Of a DNA stretch of 64,000 bases, positions 46,884-59,985 are shown in pieces (the stretch's first letter is position 1; every line of letters starts with the position of its first letter). Source of the DNA: Corbicula japonica (taxonomy: Eukaryota; Mollusca; Bivalvia; Venerida; Cyrenidae). Position numbers and translations under genes: made by a program. Below the pieces are notes generated by a model, which saw only the letters and a list, made by a program, of their open reading frames with translations, made no database searches and was not told the DNA's origin. The stretch is taken from the NCBI GenBank assembly GCA_038501625.1, contig JAZAYU010001075.1, positions 1 to 64,000 of the forward strand, read 5' to 3'.

Positions 46884-48429
46884 TAACATTTTCGTTTGGT
46901 GGACATGACTTTTTCAACAACAAAAATATATAACAATATATAAGTTCTAAAGTGATTGATTATGTTAGCACCTGAGCCCCTCAGCCGCTTTAAAAAGGAG
47001 TAACAAAATGAAATACCCAAATATAATGCTTAACGTTAAGATAATCTATAATGTCAGTTAATAGTTATGACCTTCCCGAAAACATCCGTTTGCTTTTATG
47101 TCTATTTCGAGTTTAATTTAAATGATCGAATTTCATGTTGTTGTAGGTGTTGTTGGTGTTGTTGTATTTAAAAAAATGGGCTTTTTCGATCTCTACGTAA
47201 CGTTATTTTTCTTTGTAAACTAGGATCGTATTCGGATAGACTCTCATTTGTCAATGCACTGCCTTTATCTGTAAATTAATTTCTTTCTAATACCGTTTAG
47301 AACCTGTTCAAACCTCACTAACGACATTATAATTCTATGATGAGTGAACTAACTCTGATATCTTTGATATACATAAAAACTTAAATAGTCTAAAAAGTTA
47401 AAACATGGTTTCATAAAGTGTTTTTTCTTTCATGTCTGCAATTTCTAGGTTAATTTCTTTTTAACATTTCATTTTATAAAAAAATGTATTTTAAACTTAA
47501 TTGTAAGACACAGGGCTATTTATTTGCAATTCGGTTCGGAGTTGCCAGTCAATAAAATATCGTGGGAGAAAGCAAAACTGTGACAATTATTGAGCATATT
47601 TAATTAATCATCTGTTCCTACCAACACTTTTACCCTTAAAAAACAAAATCATATTTACCTCTTACTTAGAGTACACTTTATCTTCAAAAGGACCGTTATC
47701 AGGCCCCCAGCTGATAAGATCTGTGCCTTGCTAATTAGATTATGTAACGTGGTCATAAAACACGATCTCCTTTAACTACGAGTACGTGTCACCAACCACT
47801 GATTCAATTAGCGCATCCGGTAACAGGTTTTTGTCGGACACGCGCGATGCTGATAATCGCTTTCTAAATTTGTTAAGGTTGCCTGTGGTCACTGGACACT
47901 AAGCATACGATATCTTATGTCTCGGGAAATATGATGCGAATATGATATTTTGATCAACTTCTGAGAATGCGTTTTTATTAATTAGTTTTACTTTTAATTT
48001 TGACATAAAATACCATTTATTTGCGTAACTATATTTTAAATCGACGCATATTCACATTTCATTTTAAATCGCTTTAATTTTCTTCGCACACATTAACATT
48101 TGAAAGAAAGTACGTTGAGCATGAACCTAGAGCATGCCGTTGGCAATCTTAGAAAAAAATTCAACAATGAATACTCTTTATATTCAAGTTAGCAGAGTAA
48201 TAAATATTTTAAGCATAAAGCTTTTTTCGGAAAAAAAATAATAAAGCGTTATCTTGAGTTGTTGTTGTTGTTATTTGGGATTTTATAGATTAAGACGTTT
48301 CTTCGGAATCTGAATTAATCGTTATCTGCATTTCTTATCGAGGATAATGTTGATGATGATGACGATGATGATGACGACGACGATGATTGGTGGTGGTGGT
48401 GGTGGTGATGGTGGTGATGGTGGTGGTGG

Positions 48430-48514
<85 letters not shown>

Positions 48515-51050
48515 AGTGATGATGATTATAGTGATGATGATTATAGTGATGATGATTATAGTGATGATGATGATGATGATGATGAATGTGATGAGGAAGG
48601 TGATGACGATGATGATCATACTTAGCATCATCATCATCGTTGTGATGTTTTTTCGTGATCATCCTTGTGTCAGATATCAGATGATTTACACACAAAACAC
48701 AATCACTAGATCTTAGACTGATGCTTGCAAATAGAAGAAAAAGAGATTCTCTTGAAGGACAGTCAGTTTTTACACATTGTGTTAGTTAAATGTTACATTT
48801 TTTTTCTGTCAACTTGAAGTGAAAATCGGATGTAACACCATATTTTGCAATTTACTGCTAGTTACGAGTATATCAATAAATTCCTTTCTTAAACTATATA
48901 GAACTGTCTTATAAACAATAATGAAACACCAGTGTATTGTGCGTGAACTTAATCTGATATTTTCAATTTACTTCACAAAAATATAAAATATTCGGAATGT
49001 GTTATAATCGTGGTTTCATAATGTTTTTTCTTCTTTGCTTTTGCAATTTTAAGTTATTTCTTTTTAACAATCATTTTCGTAACAAATATTTATTTTAATT
49101 TTTTTAATTTGATGTTTTATACCTCTCAGGTCGGAGATGCCTATATCATAATATTATCAAAGTCGTGTCAAAACAACACTGTGACAATTATTTAGCATAT
49201 TTAATCCCTAATCAGTTATAAAACCCCAAGCAGACAATGCCCTTGCCTTGCTAATAAGATTATGTAACAGGGTCGTAAAACACGAGGCCCTTAACCTACA
49301 ATCACGTGTCGCCAACTTCTGCATCCGGTGCCAAGTGTTTGCCGCTGATAATCGCCAAGTGGGGAACATTTTTTTATCCAATGGAAATTTTAATTATAGA
49401 TCGGGAGTGTAAAATAATGAAATATTTGATTAGTCAAGGTAACAGCAGCACTATATTGGCATTTAGAACACAAAATGTTGAGGATGAACACAGAACATGC
49501 TTTTGACAATCTTAGAAAAAATCAACAATGAATACTCTAAAAAGTTTGCTCAACAAATTACATGCTGACAGATATTTCAAGCTTGTGTTTTCTTCGGAAA
49601 ACATTATTAAGCGCTATCACAGTTTTGTTACTTTTTGTTATGGTGACGTTCTAATTTGAAATCAATATTTCTTCGAAAATATGACTAAAGCGTAATCTAG
49701 AGATATTATTGTTGTTTCGGTTGTCGATGAAGATGATAATGATGACGCTATAATTCGATCATAATATTTTCAACAAAACGACCAAATGGCAGGCATTATG
49801 TTTCAACCATTGTTTTATTTACTTTAATCACGATTATTTGCTTTTAGTTGAGTTCATCTTCTTTTCTAATTTATGTAACACAATATTAAAGTTTAACTTT
49901 TTTATTAACCCGGTTTATTAACAGCATTATTTGAAATTATTTCACAACACATATGTTTACAAAAATTTGAAACATATCTGCGTTTATAATTGCTATCGAC
50001 TGATTGAGAATTATCTCAAAATTCACCTGCTAAGCCATATGATTTCAAGCGTATTATGTTCCTTGTCATTCTAATCATTCTAATCATGAATGTTGATGAT
50101 GATAATAATCATCAACAACAGCGTCAGTAGCAACAGCTGCAACGGAACATAATATGATGAGAAACACCCTTTTTTGTGGACGAAGTCATTTCGTCGCAAA
50201 GCCAAGTCAAGCGTTATCTACATTAATTTTGTTGGCGTTGTTTTTGTTGCAATTGTTGTTGTTGTTTTTGATGACGTGCTTCCTCAGAAAAAAGCGTTAT
50301 CTTGAGTTGTTGATGTTGTTGTTTATGTTGTTGTTGTTTGTTATTTTGGATTTTGTAGATGAAGATATATCTTCGGAAAGCTAAATAAATCGTTATCTAG
50401 ATTATTATTTTTGACCCAAATACCTGGATTACTCGAAATATTATTACCAATTTTATAGGAAATATAATGCATTATTCATTCATCTGTAATTATGTTCCTC
50501 ATACTGCGTATTCATAATTTAAACAAATAAAAAAACGTTTTATCATTATTTTAAATTCATTAGTGTTATATTTATTACTTAAAAAAGTAATATAAGTATC
50601 AAAGTTACAATAATATACGGGGGTAGAAATTTAAATCAATACATACGGTGGTCAAACTAATATCGTGCTTTGAAATAATCAATTTGAAATCGAAGATTCG
50701 AAAGATGTACCGCTATCAAAACATTGCTGATCGAAATCAGTGAAAACTGCAAATTTGACAGATAGTTATCACAACAATGACAATTTGGAAACGGTTATAT
50801 GCGTCACCTGCGATTAATTTTGAAGGCGGCAGGTCATAAAAATGTCAAATTGTCGCGCACAAGGGGTGACCTGTCAATTACTTAAAGGGGCAGATATCAT
50901 TGACCAATAGAGATCGTGTTATTACTTTTTGCTAGGTATCTACACCTCCCAAAGAATATCGGAGTCCTTTAATTACTGGATTTGTTAGCAAATGTATTTG
51001 ATTTAGCAATCATATGGATTCTTAATCCACATTACGACACGTTATCTTTA
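46884..51050 (+). repeat. Segmental duplication module B, copy 2
   Basis: Collinear with 34940-39290 (see that entry). It has a much longer GAT/GGT microsatellite (48345-48600) in place of the short run in copy 1. Non-coding. Confidence 0.85.
48345..48615. repeat. Long compound GAT/GGT/GATTATAGT microsatellite
   Basis: It runs through (GAT)n, (GAC)n, (GGT)n, a long pure (GAT)n of about 28 units, and three repeats of a TGATGATGATTATAG unit. It creates false ORFs of poly-Asp, poly-Met, poly-His, poly-Ser and poly-Ile. Confidence 0.95.
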
Positions 51051-51837
51051 AAAACAAAAGCCGTTTTTTCTGTTTTTGATACAAGTTAATTTTACTTTTT
51101 AACGAAACAAAATCACTGAAATTTTCACCGATATGAAACTTTTGTGCCAAGTTTCCCACTGACACTGACGCAACACAACTGACGCTTAACTCTAAATTTA
51201 AAGCCTGTTCTTCGACCCTTATTGTCTTCACATTAAGGTGTAAGTACTCAATTGTGCGGTATATTTTGAGCAGGCCAATTAGGACCAATCAAGACACCTG
51301 GACATCTTTGATGATCACTTCGAAAATAACAATTAATACCTAGCTAACTGTAGTTTTCCACAGGTCTGTTTAGTATAATAATCCAATAACAGTAAGCGAC
51401 GGATCATAATAAAAGCACAAACAAATTTTCATTGTGTATCAAATTATTTATTAAATAATATTTTATTTTCAATAATTATCATCAACAATACAACAAAGCA
51501 CGATAGATCATGTACGCAATATGCAATCACAACTTCACTCATCAATTAAAGTACTTTAGACCGCAGTTGGAAAGTGTCGTTGGTTATACTTCCCACGAGC
51601 TATACAGGTCGAATTATTTGGTCTTAAAAACTGAAATAAAATTCTTAAATTAAAAATTTTAATGACCAAATTATATTTTAATGATTCGATAAGATGATAA
51701 AATTTAATAATAACATTTTTTGAGTAAAATATTACATAAACTGCATATTATCTATAACAATAATTTTCCCGGACCCCGAGACAACTCTATATATAGACCA
51801 AAAGTCTAGAGGTCCGGACCCGGTCCCGGAGACACTT
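51051..51837. other. Unique insert between modules B' and A''
   Basis: This stretch is absent from the junction between B and A' (39.29-39.78 kb). It is AT-rich. A GC-richer part near 51770-51835 contains an imperfect pair GGACCCCGAG.C / GTCCGGACC. The minus-strand ORF at 51022-51288 has no recognisable domain. Confidence 0.45.
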
Positions 51838-52505
51838 CCTTGACTTAAACCGGTACACTATTAAAGATGTAATCTTTTTGTAAAGGGAGTAAATCGAGTT
51901 TATGTTTTTATTTCCTTGGAGAACAGCGAAATCCAACACCGAGCTCTCAAGATCTCGCCTCTTTTCGGAACAAGGAGATTTAAAAAAAACTTGACATAGA
52001 AATTGATGTCTATGTTGCAATATATTGCGTACCCCAACATAAAATTTAAACCTTCATGAATGACATACTGTACCTTTTTGTCGAATAGTCTTATTTTTCC
52101 AAACATTTCTTGATTCAGTATGAACTACATAATGGAAGTAATTAATAAGTTAGAACCTGAACTAAACCTTACAACAATGAAAATATAATATACAAGATTT
52201 TCATTTAAACGCGAACCGAACAGAACCGATGTATATTAACGTCATGTACTGTCGTATTCGTAAAAAGAACGTGCATTAATAATTATAATTATCATGAACA
52301 TGAAAGCTGTTTTGATGTATCATGGCACAAATAAAAATAGATTTTTTTAATTAAGTCAAGGAATCGTCATCGTTATTTTGAAATCGTTTCCAGCTTAATG
52401 CATATTTAATGGATGAAATGGTATTTTGTCAAACGGAACTGCAGTGTGGTAAATCTTTTCATTTGTTGAATTACCAATAAATAGCTTCAACGTTGTGATA
52501 ATGTA
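51838..52505 (+). repeat. Segmental duplication module A, copy 3 (partial)
   Basis: Starts at TTGACTTAAACCGGTACACT, matching 40287, and follows module A' to about 40955. The terminal CAT microsatellite is absent, and module C'' follows directly. Confidence 0.85.
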
Positions 52506-52805
52506 GAGTTTTATGACCAAATGATACAATTTACACGAGAATTGGTCGAATTAATTCTCTAAAATTCGGGTGCGCATTTCACGGTAGGAAAAATCTAAGG
52601 GGAACAACTTGTGTTTACCGATGACGTCATTGGATCGCAGTTCGCTAAGATGGGTATCTGTCGCGTGACAATAACGTTATACTGTGTCCGTAACTTTTGC
52701 TAGTAAATGAATTTTTGCATTTCCACATAATTTTTGTAAACACTAATATCAACTCCGATGCTGTTGCCTTTTAATAGTGTCTGTACAAGCACGTAAGATT
52801 TATAG

Positions 52806-53830
52806 AAATAAGTTCAGAAACGATTGCAGATAGAAATACGATTAATAATGTTTTTAATAATGACCTACCCATCTTGACAAATATTGATGCTTCTTCTTTC
52901 AGTAATAATATCAACTTGGAAACGGGTATAAATGAAAATACAGAAATTCCTTTTTGCACGTTTACATACAATAAACGTGGATTGCACATAGCAAACATAA
53001 ATATTAATCATATTCTACCTAAACTTGACGAAATTAAATATCATTTAAGTCAGCCTAAAGCCACTAATATTCTAGGACTATGTGAGACCTTTCTTACCTC
53101 TGATATTGATGACCAACATCTCATGATCTCGGGTTTTCATCTTGAGCGAAATGATAGATTAGGTAAATTAGGAGGTGGTATTGTTGTATACATAGCGAAT
53201 AAAATACCATACACACGTCGCTATGATTTAGAATATAATGGAATTGAATCGATATGGATCGAGATCAAATACCCTAACAGTAAATCGTTCTTATTAAATT
53301 TCTTTTACCGCCCTCCAGATTCAAATCAAGGGTGGATAGATTGTTACACTAAGCAATTAGATAAAGCTGATTTTGAAAATTTAGAAATACATTTGTTAGG
53401 GGATGTCAACATAAATTACTGTACGTCATCAAACTCGCTTTCAAACTCAAAATGGGAAAGCACAGTCGTAAAATATGGTCTTAAACAGCTTGTTGACAAA
53501 CCAACACGGGTCACTGATAGTAGTTCAACTATTATTGATCATATTTATACATCACGAGCGGACGTAATTTGTGAAGTTTTTGTACCCTATTTTTCCGTTA
53601 GTGATCACTACCCAATCTGTTTTACAAGATCTACATCGCGAAAGAATCACAAAGGTAACATACATGAAACAATAACATATCGCTCTTTTAAACGTTTTGA
53701 TCAGGTTTCATTTCAGCAAGACCTTATCATGGCAAATATTGAGATTGTAGAAACTATTTCGGACCCAAATTTAGCGTTAGATATTTTTATGAGATTTTTC
53801 TTAACGTTTTATCTAAGCATGCACCATTAA
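52806..53830 (+). pseudogene. LINE endonuclease (EEP) region
   Basis: The frame is open from the 5' truncation point; the TTG at 52874 is not a real start. Landmarks are LHIANININHI (N), ILGLCETFLT (catalytic E), LGGGIVVYI, NFFYRPP, IHLLGDVNINY (D, N), DHIYTS and FSVSDHYPI (S-D-H), so all the EEP catalytic residues appear present. Near 53785, loss of one T in a T-run shifts the frame and the ORF ends at 53830. The next frame carries on with KHAPLKEKRIKR and then CPPPWFNDEV. Confidence 0.85.
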
Positions 53831-54153
53831 AAGAAAAACGAATAAAACGGTCGTGTCCGCCTCCCTGGTTTAATGATGAGGTAAAGACTATAATTCGCGA
53901 AAGGGATAAATGCCATAAGAACGGATATTTCAATGAGTACAAAATACTTAGAAACAAATCAATGTCTGTCATTAAAAAGTGTAAAAAGGACTTTTATAAT
54001 ACAGCTATTAAGGAAAATAAAAGCCCTAGTTATCTCTGGAAAACAATTAAAAGCATTACCAACAATAACTCTAATAATAACATCACCATACCTCAGACTT
54101 TGACTTACGCTGATAATATATTTATAATCCTGCTGACATACTCAATACTTTAA
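53788..54153 (+). pseudogene. LINE linker between endonuclease and RT
   Basis: It encodes LKEKRIKRSCPPPWFNDEVK, then SVIKKCKKDFYNTAIKENKS and PSYLWKTIKSI, the linker found before RT in CR1/Jockey-type ORF2 (…PPWFND…, …LWK.I…). A second one-base indel near 54118-54125 (ATATATTTATAATCC) moves the frame again before the RT. Confidence 0.8.
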
Positions 54154-55817
54154 ATGAATATTTTGTAAATATTGCAAATATTGTAACAAATACCACTTTT
54201 TCTGCTGAAAGTTTTTCTAACTTGAAAAATTTGCTTGACAAGAAACTAAACAAATATGTATTTGAAATAGATTTTATTACTCCGTTTGAAGTTAAAAAAC
54301 TAATTGACAAATTAGATGTGAATAAGGCCACTGGGATTGACGGTATTGGCCCAAAAATTTTGAAATCTTGCGGTGATCATTTATCGGTAGCAATCGCTGG
54401 TATTATAAACAACAGCATTAAATATGGGGTATTCCCTGATCTCATTAAAGAGGCTTGCATTTATCCTATTCATAAGGATGGATGCAAACAGGACCCAAAT
54501 AATTATCGTCCGATATCTATCTTGCCTACTCTTTCTAAAATATTTGAACGCCATATTGCTTTACAATTACAATTGTTTTTCAAAAAAACAAATGTACTTC
54601 ATGTAAAACAGTCCGGTTTTAGAACATCTCATTCGTGTCATACAGCTCTTATCAGACTTGTTGATACTTGGTTGAAAGAAGTTGATGATGGTAATTTTGT
54701 TGGTGCTGTATTTTTAGATCTAAGAAAGGCATTTGATCTAGTTGATCATGAAATATTGCTACATAAGTTATGCCTTCATCATTTTTCAGAAAAGGCTATT
54801 AAACTCTTTAGATCTTATCTTACAAACAGAACACAAATGGTCAAAGTTGGTTCTATTAAATCTAATATCCTACCCATTCCAACTGGTGTGCCTCAAGGAT
54901 CTATTTTAGGTCCCCTTTTGTTTCTGTTATATATTAATGATATAGCATATTTATCCGAGTCAATGAATATTGATCTTTACGCCGATGATTCAACATTGTA
55001 CAAAGCAGGACCCAATTTACAATATGTTGAAGCAGATCTCCAGAATAATTTAGTTTTGATTGCAAAATGGTGTTCTATCAACAATATGCTTTTACATCCT
55101 GATAAAACTAAATGTATGGTTATTGGTACAAGACAAAAACTGAAAAAGTCAGTCCCACTTCATCTCACAGTATCGGGAAAATATATTGAGAATGTTAAAA
55201 CCCAAAAAGTATTGGGTGTTTACATAGAAAATAATATGTCTTGGAAAACTCAGACAAACAAAATGTCTTTGAAACTTAACTCTAAGATTGCTCTTTTGAG
55301 AAGAATTTCATATTATCTCACACAAGACACAAAAATTATTTATTATTATGTTTACATTATGTCCTCTTTTGATTATTGTTGCACTGTCTGGGGCAAAGGA
55401 AACCAGTCTGGGATAAGTAAAATAGTAAATATTCAGAAAAGGGCTGCTCGCATCGTTTTATGCAAATCTTACCGAACACCGTCATCCTCTCTTTTCAAAG
55501 AACTGAAATGGATTCCTTTTCAATACAGATGTAAATATCACGCGGCGCTTCTAGTTTTCAAATCCATAAACAATCAAACACCTAGCTATATATCAGACCT
55601 ATTGAAATTCTCTACAAATGATAAATACAATCTTCGCTCTTCGACTTGGAAAAATCTCTCACAATTGACTCCACGAACAAATTACTTAAAAGACACGTTC
55701 AGTTACTATAGCAGAGAAGTGTGGAATAGTATACCAATAACAATACGTTCAGTTAAGTCACTCGATTCCTTTAAACATCTTTTGAAACAATATCTATTTA
55801 ATCTGTCGCAATCTTGA
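54126..55817 (+). pseudogene. LINE reverse transcriptase, intact RT frame to the stop
   Basis: This long frame holds the whole RT and C-terminus. In the 531-residue part from 54222: NKATGIDGIGPKILK (~35-48), NNYRPISILPTLSKIFER (~93-110), motif A FLDLRKAFD (~164-172), motif B TGVPQGSILGPLLFLLYIND (~221-240), motif C DLYADDSTLY (~251-260), then KTKCMVIG. The catalytic aspartates of motifs A and C are present. The tail ends FKHLLKQYLFNLSQS and a stop. The TTG at 54222 is not a real start: the frame is open further up (PADILNTLNEYFVN). VPQGSILGPLLF and YADD place it with CR1/Jockey-type LINEs. The RT part is intact, but the element as a whole is disabled by truncation and two frameshifts. Confidence 0.9.
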
Positions 55818-56032
55818 TCTAATTAATTTATATAGTATTTCTCATATTTTTAATGAGTGTCTGTCTGTTGTGAATGTCAAATATTTTGTTTTAATTTAGA
55901 TGTAATGTTGTTGTTTTTATAGAATTTTCTTGTTATTGTTATTTTATTATATTTTGTTAAGAAGGCCATATTGTAAATAAGATTGGCATCCTTTTGTTCA
56001 AACTTAATATGTAACCTTCTAAAAATAAAGAG

Positions 56033-56091
<59 letters not shown>

Positions 56092-59000
56092 AGGCTAATA
56101 GTATTAACGGGGGACATAATACTGATTCGCATTATATTTTCACGAGTTGCGCATTTCCAATATAATGCCACATGTTTAGATACTTATCCTGGTCCGGTTC
56201 CAATTTTTCCAAATCACAAGTAGTCCGATTATGAATATTCAATATCTGTAAATCACAGCTACGGAAACCATATATCCCATGTAACCATTTCGGCGGATAG
56301 TAGTGCAAACATTTTTAATTGGACAATAAAATAATAATAAAATGAAATAATCAATAAAATGTGGATGTACGATCAAATTATATTTAACTTACAGTTTCAT
56401 TTAGCGTTTATGCATGCTGATCATTCGAAAATTAACTAAAACCGTTCCATCGATTTATCCTTGTGGGGGTGGTTCTTAGTTAATGTGTTCGCTAAAACGG
56501 TTGTTTTGGGGTTGAGTAATAAAAATAATATACTATTTTCATTTTGTTAAGTAAATTCATCATGTCCGTCTCGGCTTATTATACAGCGAACTGCATAGAA
56601 TATTTAAAATACATTTAATTAAAAAAAAACAACGAAAATATGCCTAAGGTAACCCCGTCACTTTCCATTATGTATCCGCCTATGGCTATATGGACTAGAA
56701 TATTAATAATTCTGCGCTTAGCAAATGGGCGAGGTATACACAAATATCAAAATGTGTTGCTATCCTAAATCTACGATACAGAACTCGAACAGTCTCTTTA
56801 TTGTTTTAGTAAAAAGGCGTATTAAGAATATGCATTTCAGAAATACTCGTAAAACCTTCGCGCACAGCCACAAAGTAGAGATGTAAAGAAAGCATATTGT
56901 TTAAATTTGCTCTAATCAAGACAAATAATGTTAATTCATTATCCTTAAAAGCGCAAGGTACTTGTCATTGTTCTGTTTTACTGGTTCGGTGACACGCGTG
57001 TGATCTATGCCGCTAACTATCTGGGACCTCTGCCGGCCACGCTCTAGTATTACATGATATACTGGCCCCAGTCCCCGAATCACTGATTTAATCAGTGCAT
57101 CAGGTGATCAAACGACTTGTGATATATGCCGCGCACTCTACAGCCGCGGGAAGCAGGAAGTATTCAGACACGTATCACGTATGGCCGATAATCCCTCAAT
57201 ATCGGGTCAATTAATTTTATGAAAGTATGTGAAGTTTTGTATTCCAATATTATCGCAAGAATTTATTTATAATTATATTAAATTTAGTGACATGAATTAC
57301 ATAGCCGTTTTCCGGCGATTTTTTAACGAAATGATTGGTACTGATGTTGTCTGATATTCATTCTTGATCCCACTCCAGAAAATAAGAAGAGTAAACTCAA
57401 TGGTAAATACTGCAATGCCAGTCTGTTTTTTTGCTGGGCATGTACTACGAGATAAGATATTTGCAAAATCCCGTAGAAATTCATAAACACATTATACAAG
57501 TTAAATGTCATATCCGTCCCTAAACGTCCGTTTTCTTTAATGCCTTTTCTTTCATGCTTGTTTGAATTTCATGGTGGTGTTGTTGTTGCTGAATTTATTT
57601 GTAGTAATGAAATGTTGTTGTCGTTGTGTCAACATTTTGCGTGCGGGTTTTTTGTGTGCATTTAAAACATAGAGTCACACGAAAATATCGTATCTTTTGT
57701 AATATTTTCGTTTGATAAGCATGTAATTTTCAACAAAACATATAACAAAATATAAGCTCAACGGTGCTTAATTTTAATAGCGCAAGGGCCCCTCAGTAAC
57801 TTAAAAAAGTAACAAAATAAAATACCGAGATCTAATCTTTCAAATGGCCCTTAAAAGTTTAACTTGTTATGCAAGTTAATTGTCGTGTCCTTCCCTCAAG
57901 CGTCCGTTTCCTTTTTATGCTTGTTTTTTTCTAATGCTGAATTTATTTGCAGCAATTTGATTTTGTAATTGTTGTTGTTGTTGCGTCAACATTTTGCGTG
58001 CGTATTTTGTGTGCCTTCAGAACCTAGAGCCACAGGAAAATATCACATTTTTGTAACATTTTCGTTTTATGCACATTAAATTTTCAACAAAATAAAATTT
58101 TATATACAAGATATAAGTTCAACAGTGATTAAGTATGATAGGGCCAGAGCCCCTCAGTCGCTTTAAAAAATAGAGTAACAAAACAAAATCTTAAAATCTG
58201 ATTCTTACAAATTGCTAAAAAAAACGTTTTGATAATCTAAAAACGCAGTTAAAAATTTAACATATTATGTAAGTTAAAAGTTATGTCCGTCTTAAAACAT
58301 CCGTTTTCTTTTTTTCCTGTTCTTTAGTTTTGAATTAAATTGTTAGAATTTCATAGTGTTGTTGCTGTTGCTGCTGCTGCTGTAGTGGTTGTTGTTATTG
58401 TTGTTGTTAAATGTGCCTTTTAGATTCTTACGCAACTTTATTTTTGTAAACTTAGAGAGATAATCGGATAAAAAAATCATATTTGTCAATGCGCTGCCTT
58501 TATCTGTCAATTAATTCCCTTCTGATACTATTTAAAACCTATTCAAGCTTTAGAAACAAAAATATTAGTATAATGAGTGAACAAACTCTTCTATTTACGT
58601 TACAAAAAATATTACCTACTTTAAAAAGCTATACATTGTTTCGTAACGTTTTTATTTCTTCATTTCTGCAATTTTAGGTTAATTTCTTTTTTATCATTTA
58701 ATTTTACCAAAAAAATAATTCAATGTTGTTTTAAACTTAATGTTTTAAACCTATGGCTATTATTTTGCAATTTGGTTCGGAGTCGCAAAATTCAATAAAA
58801 ATGTCTCGGGTTTAAGCAACACAGTGACAATATTAAAGCATATTTAATATCTCATTAGTTCTTTACAAAACTTTTACCCTACAAAAATCAATCATATTTT
58901 ACCTCTTACTGAGTGTACAATTGATCTTCAGAAGGACCGTTATCACGCCCCAAGATGATAAGATCTGTGCCTTGCTAATTGGATTATGTAACGTGGTCAT

Positions 59001-59928
59001 AAAACACGAGGTCCTTTAACTACGATTACATGTCGCCAACCACTGATTCAATTAGCGCAACCGGTATCAGTTTTTGCCGGACACGCGCGATGATGGTTAT
59101 AGCCTGATATCAACGGAACATCATTACATTGATGAAAACATAAATATCATTATTATAAAGTCAGGCTGGTTTTCCTGCGTAATTATTAAAACAAATCATA
59201 TTATGTGGAAGTGTTCAGCAAAATATGGCTAACTAAATTTGTAAACGCCGAACGGCGCGAAAATGTTCGTTTGTAACTGGATTCTATGCACACGCTATTT
59301 TATGTCCCGGGAAATATGATGCGATAATGATAGTTTGATAAACTTTTATGACTGTTTTTTTTATTAAATAGTTTTACTTTTAATTTCAACATAAAATAAG
59401 AAAACACGAACATGACATTTACTTGCGTTTATTTGCGTTTATAATTTCTGTCAACTGATGGATAATAATCACATCTACTCACTGGCTTTTAAACCGTTTT
59501 TCTTTTCTTCGTAATTTTATCATGAATGATGGTAAGGATGACATTCATCCTCATCCTCATCATCAACCGGATTATCATCTCCAGCAGCAACAGCAGCAGC
59601 ATTAACAACATCATACATATTAACACTTAAAACACAGTATGTTGAAGATGAACATAGAACATGCTCTTGGCAATCTTAGATAAATACTCTTTATATTCAG
59701 GTCGGCAGAATGATAAATATTTTAAATTAAGCATAAAGCTTCTTCGAAAGAATAATAGTTGAGCGATATCTTGAGTTGTTGATGTTTGATGTTGTTGTTA
59801 TTGTTGTTTGTATTTTTGATTTTGTAGATGGAGACGTTTCTTCGGAAAGCTGAATAAATCGTTATATAGATTTGTTGTTGTTGTTGTTTTTTATAGTTGT
59901 AATTATTGTTGTTGATGACGACGACGAC

Positions 59929-59985
<57 letters not shown>

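Larger units (their letters stand above)
52806..56090 (+). mobile_element. 5'-truncated CR1/Jockey-like LINE with (ATT)n tail
   Basis: The element starts inside the endonuclease ORF (open from its first bases, ...TIADRNTINNVFNNDLPIL), contains endonuclease and RT, and ends with AATAAAGAG and (ATT)n (about 56034-56089). Module C' shows the uninterrupted target: GTAAGATTTATAG joins GCTAATAGTATT directly at 41613/41614. It is about 3.28 kb long. Any target duplication is at most a few bases and imperfect (TTATAG/TTAAAG). Confidence 0.9.

Noticed and set aside
46202..47020. Long ORFs spanning the N gap
   Set aside because: Open only because Ns carry no stops.
48315..48716. Poly-His, poly-Asp, poly-Ile and poly-Met ORFs, and similar short ones at 34480, 36505, 40921 and 59862
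   Set aside because: These are pure trinucleotide microsatellites read in different frames.
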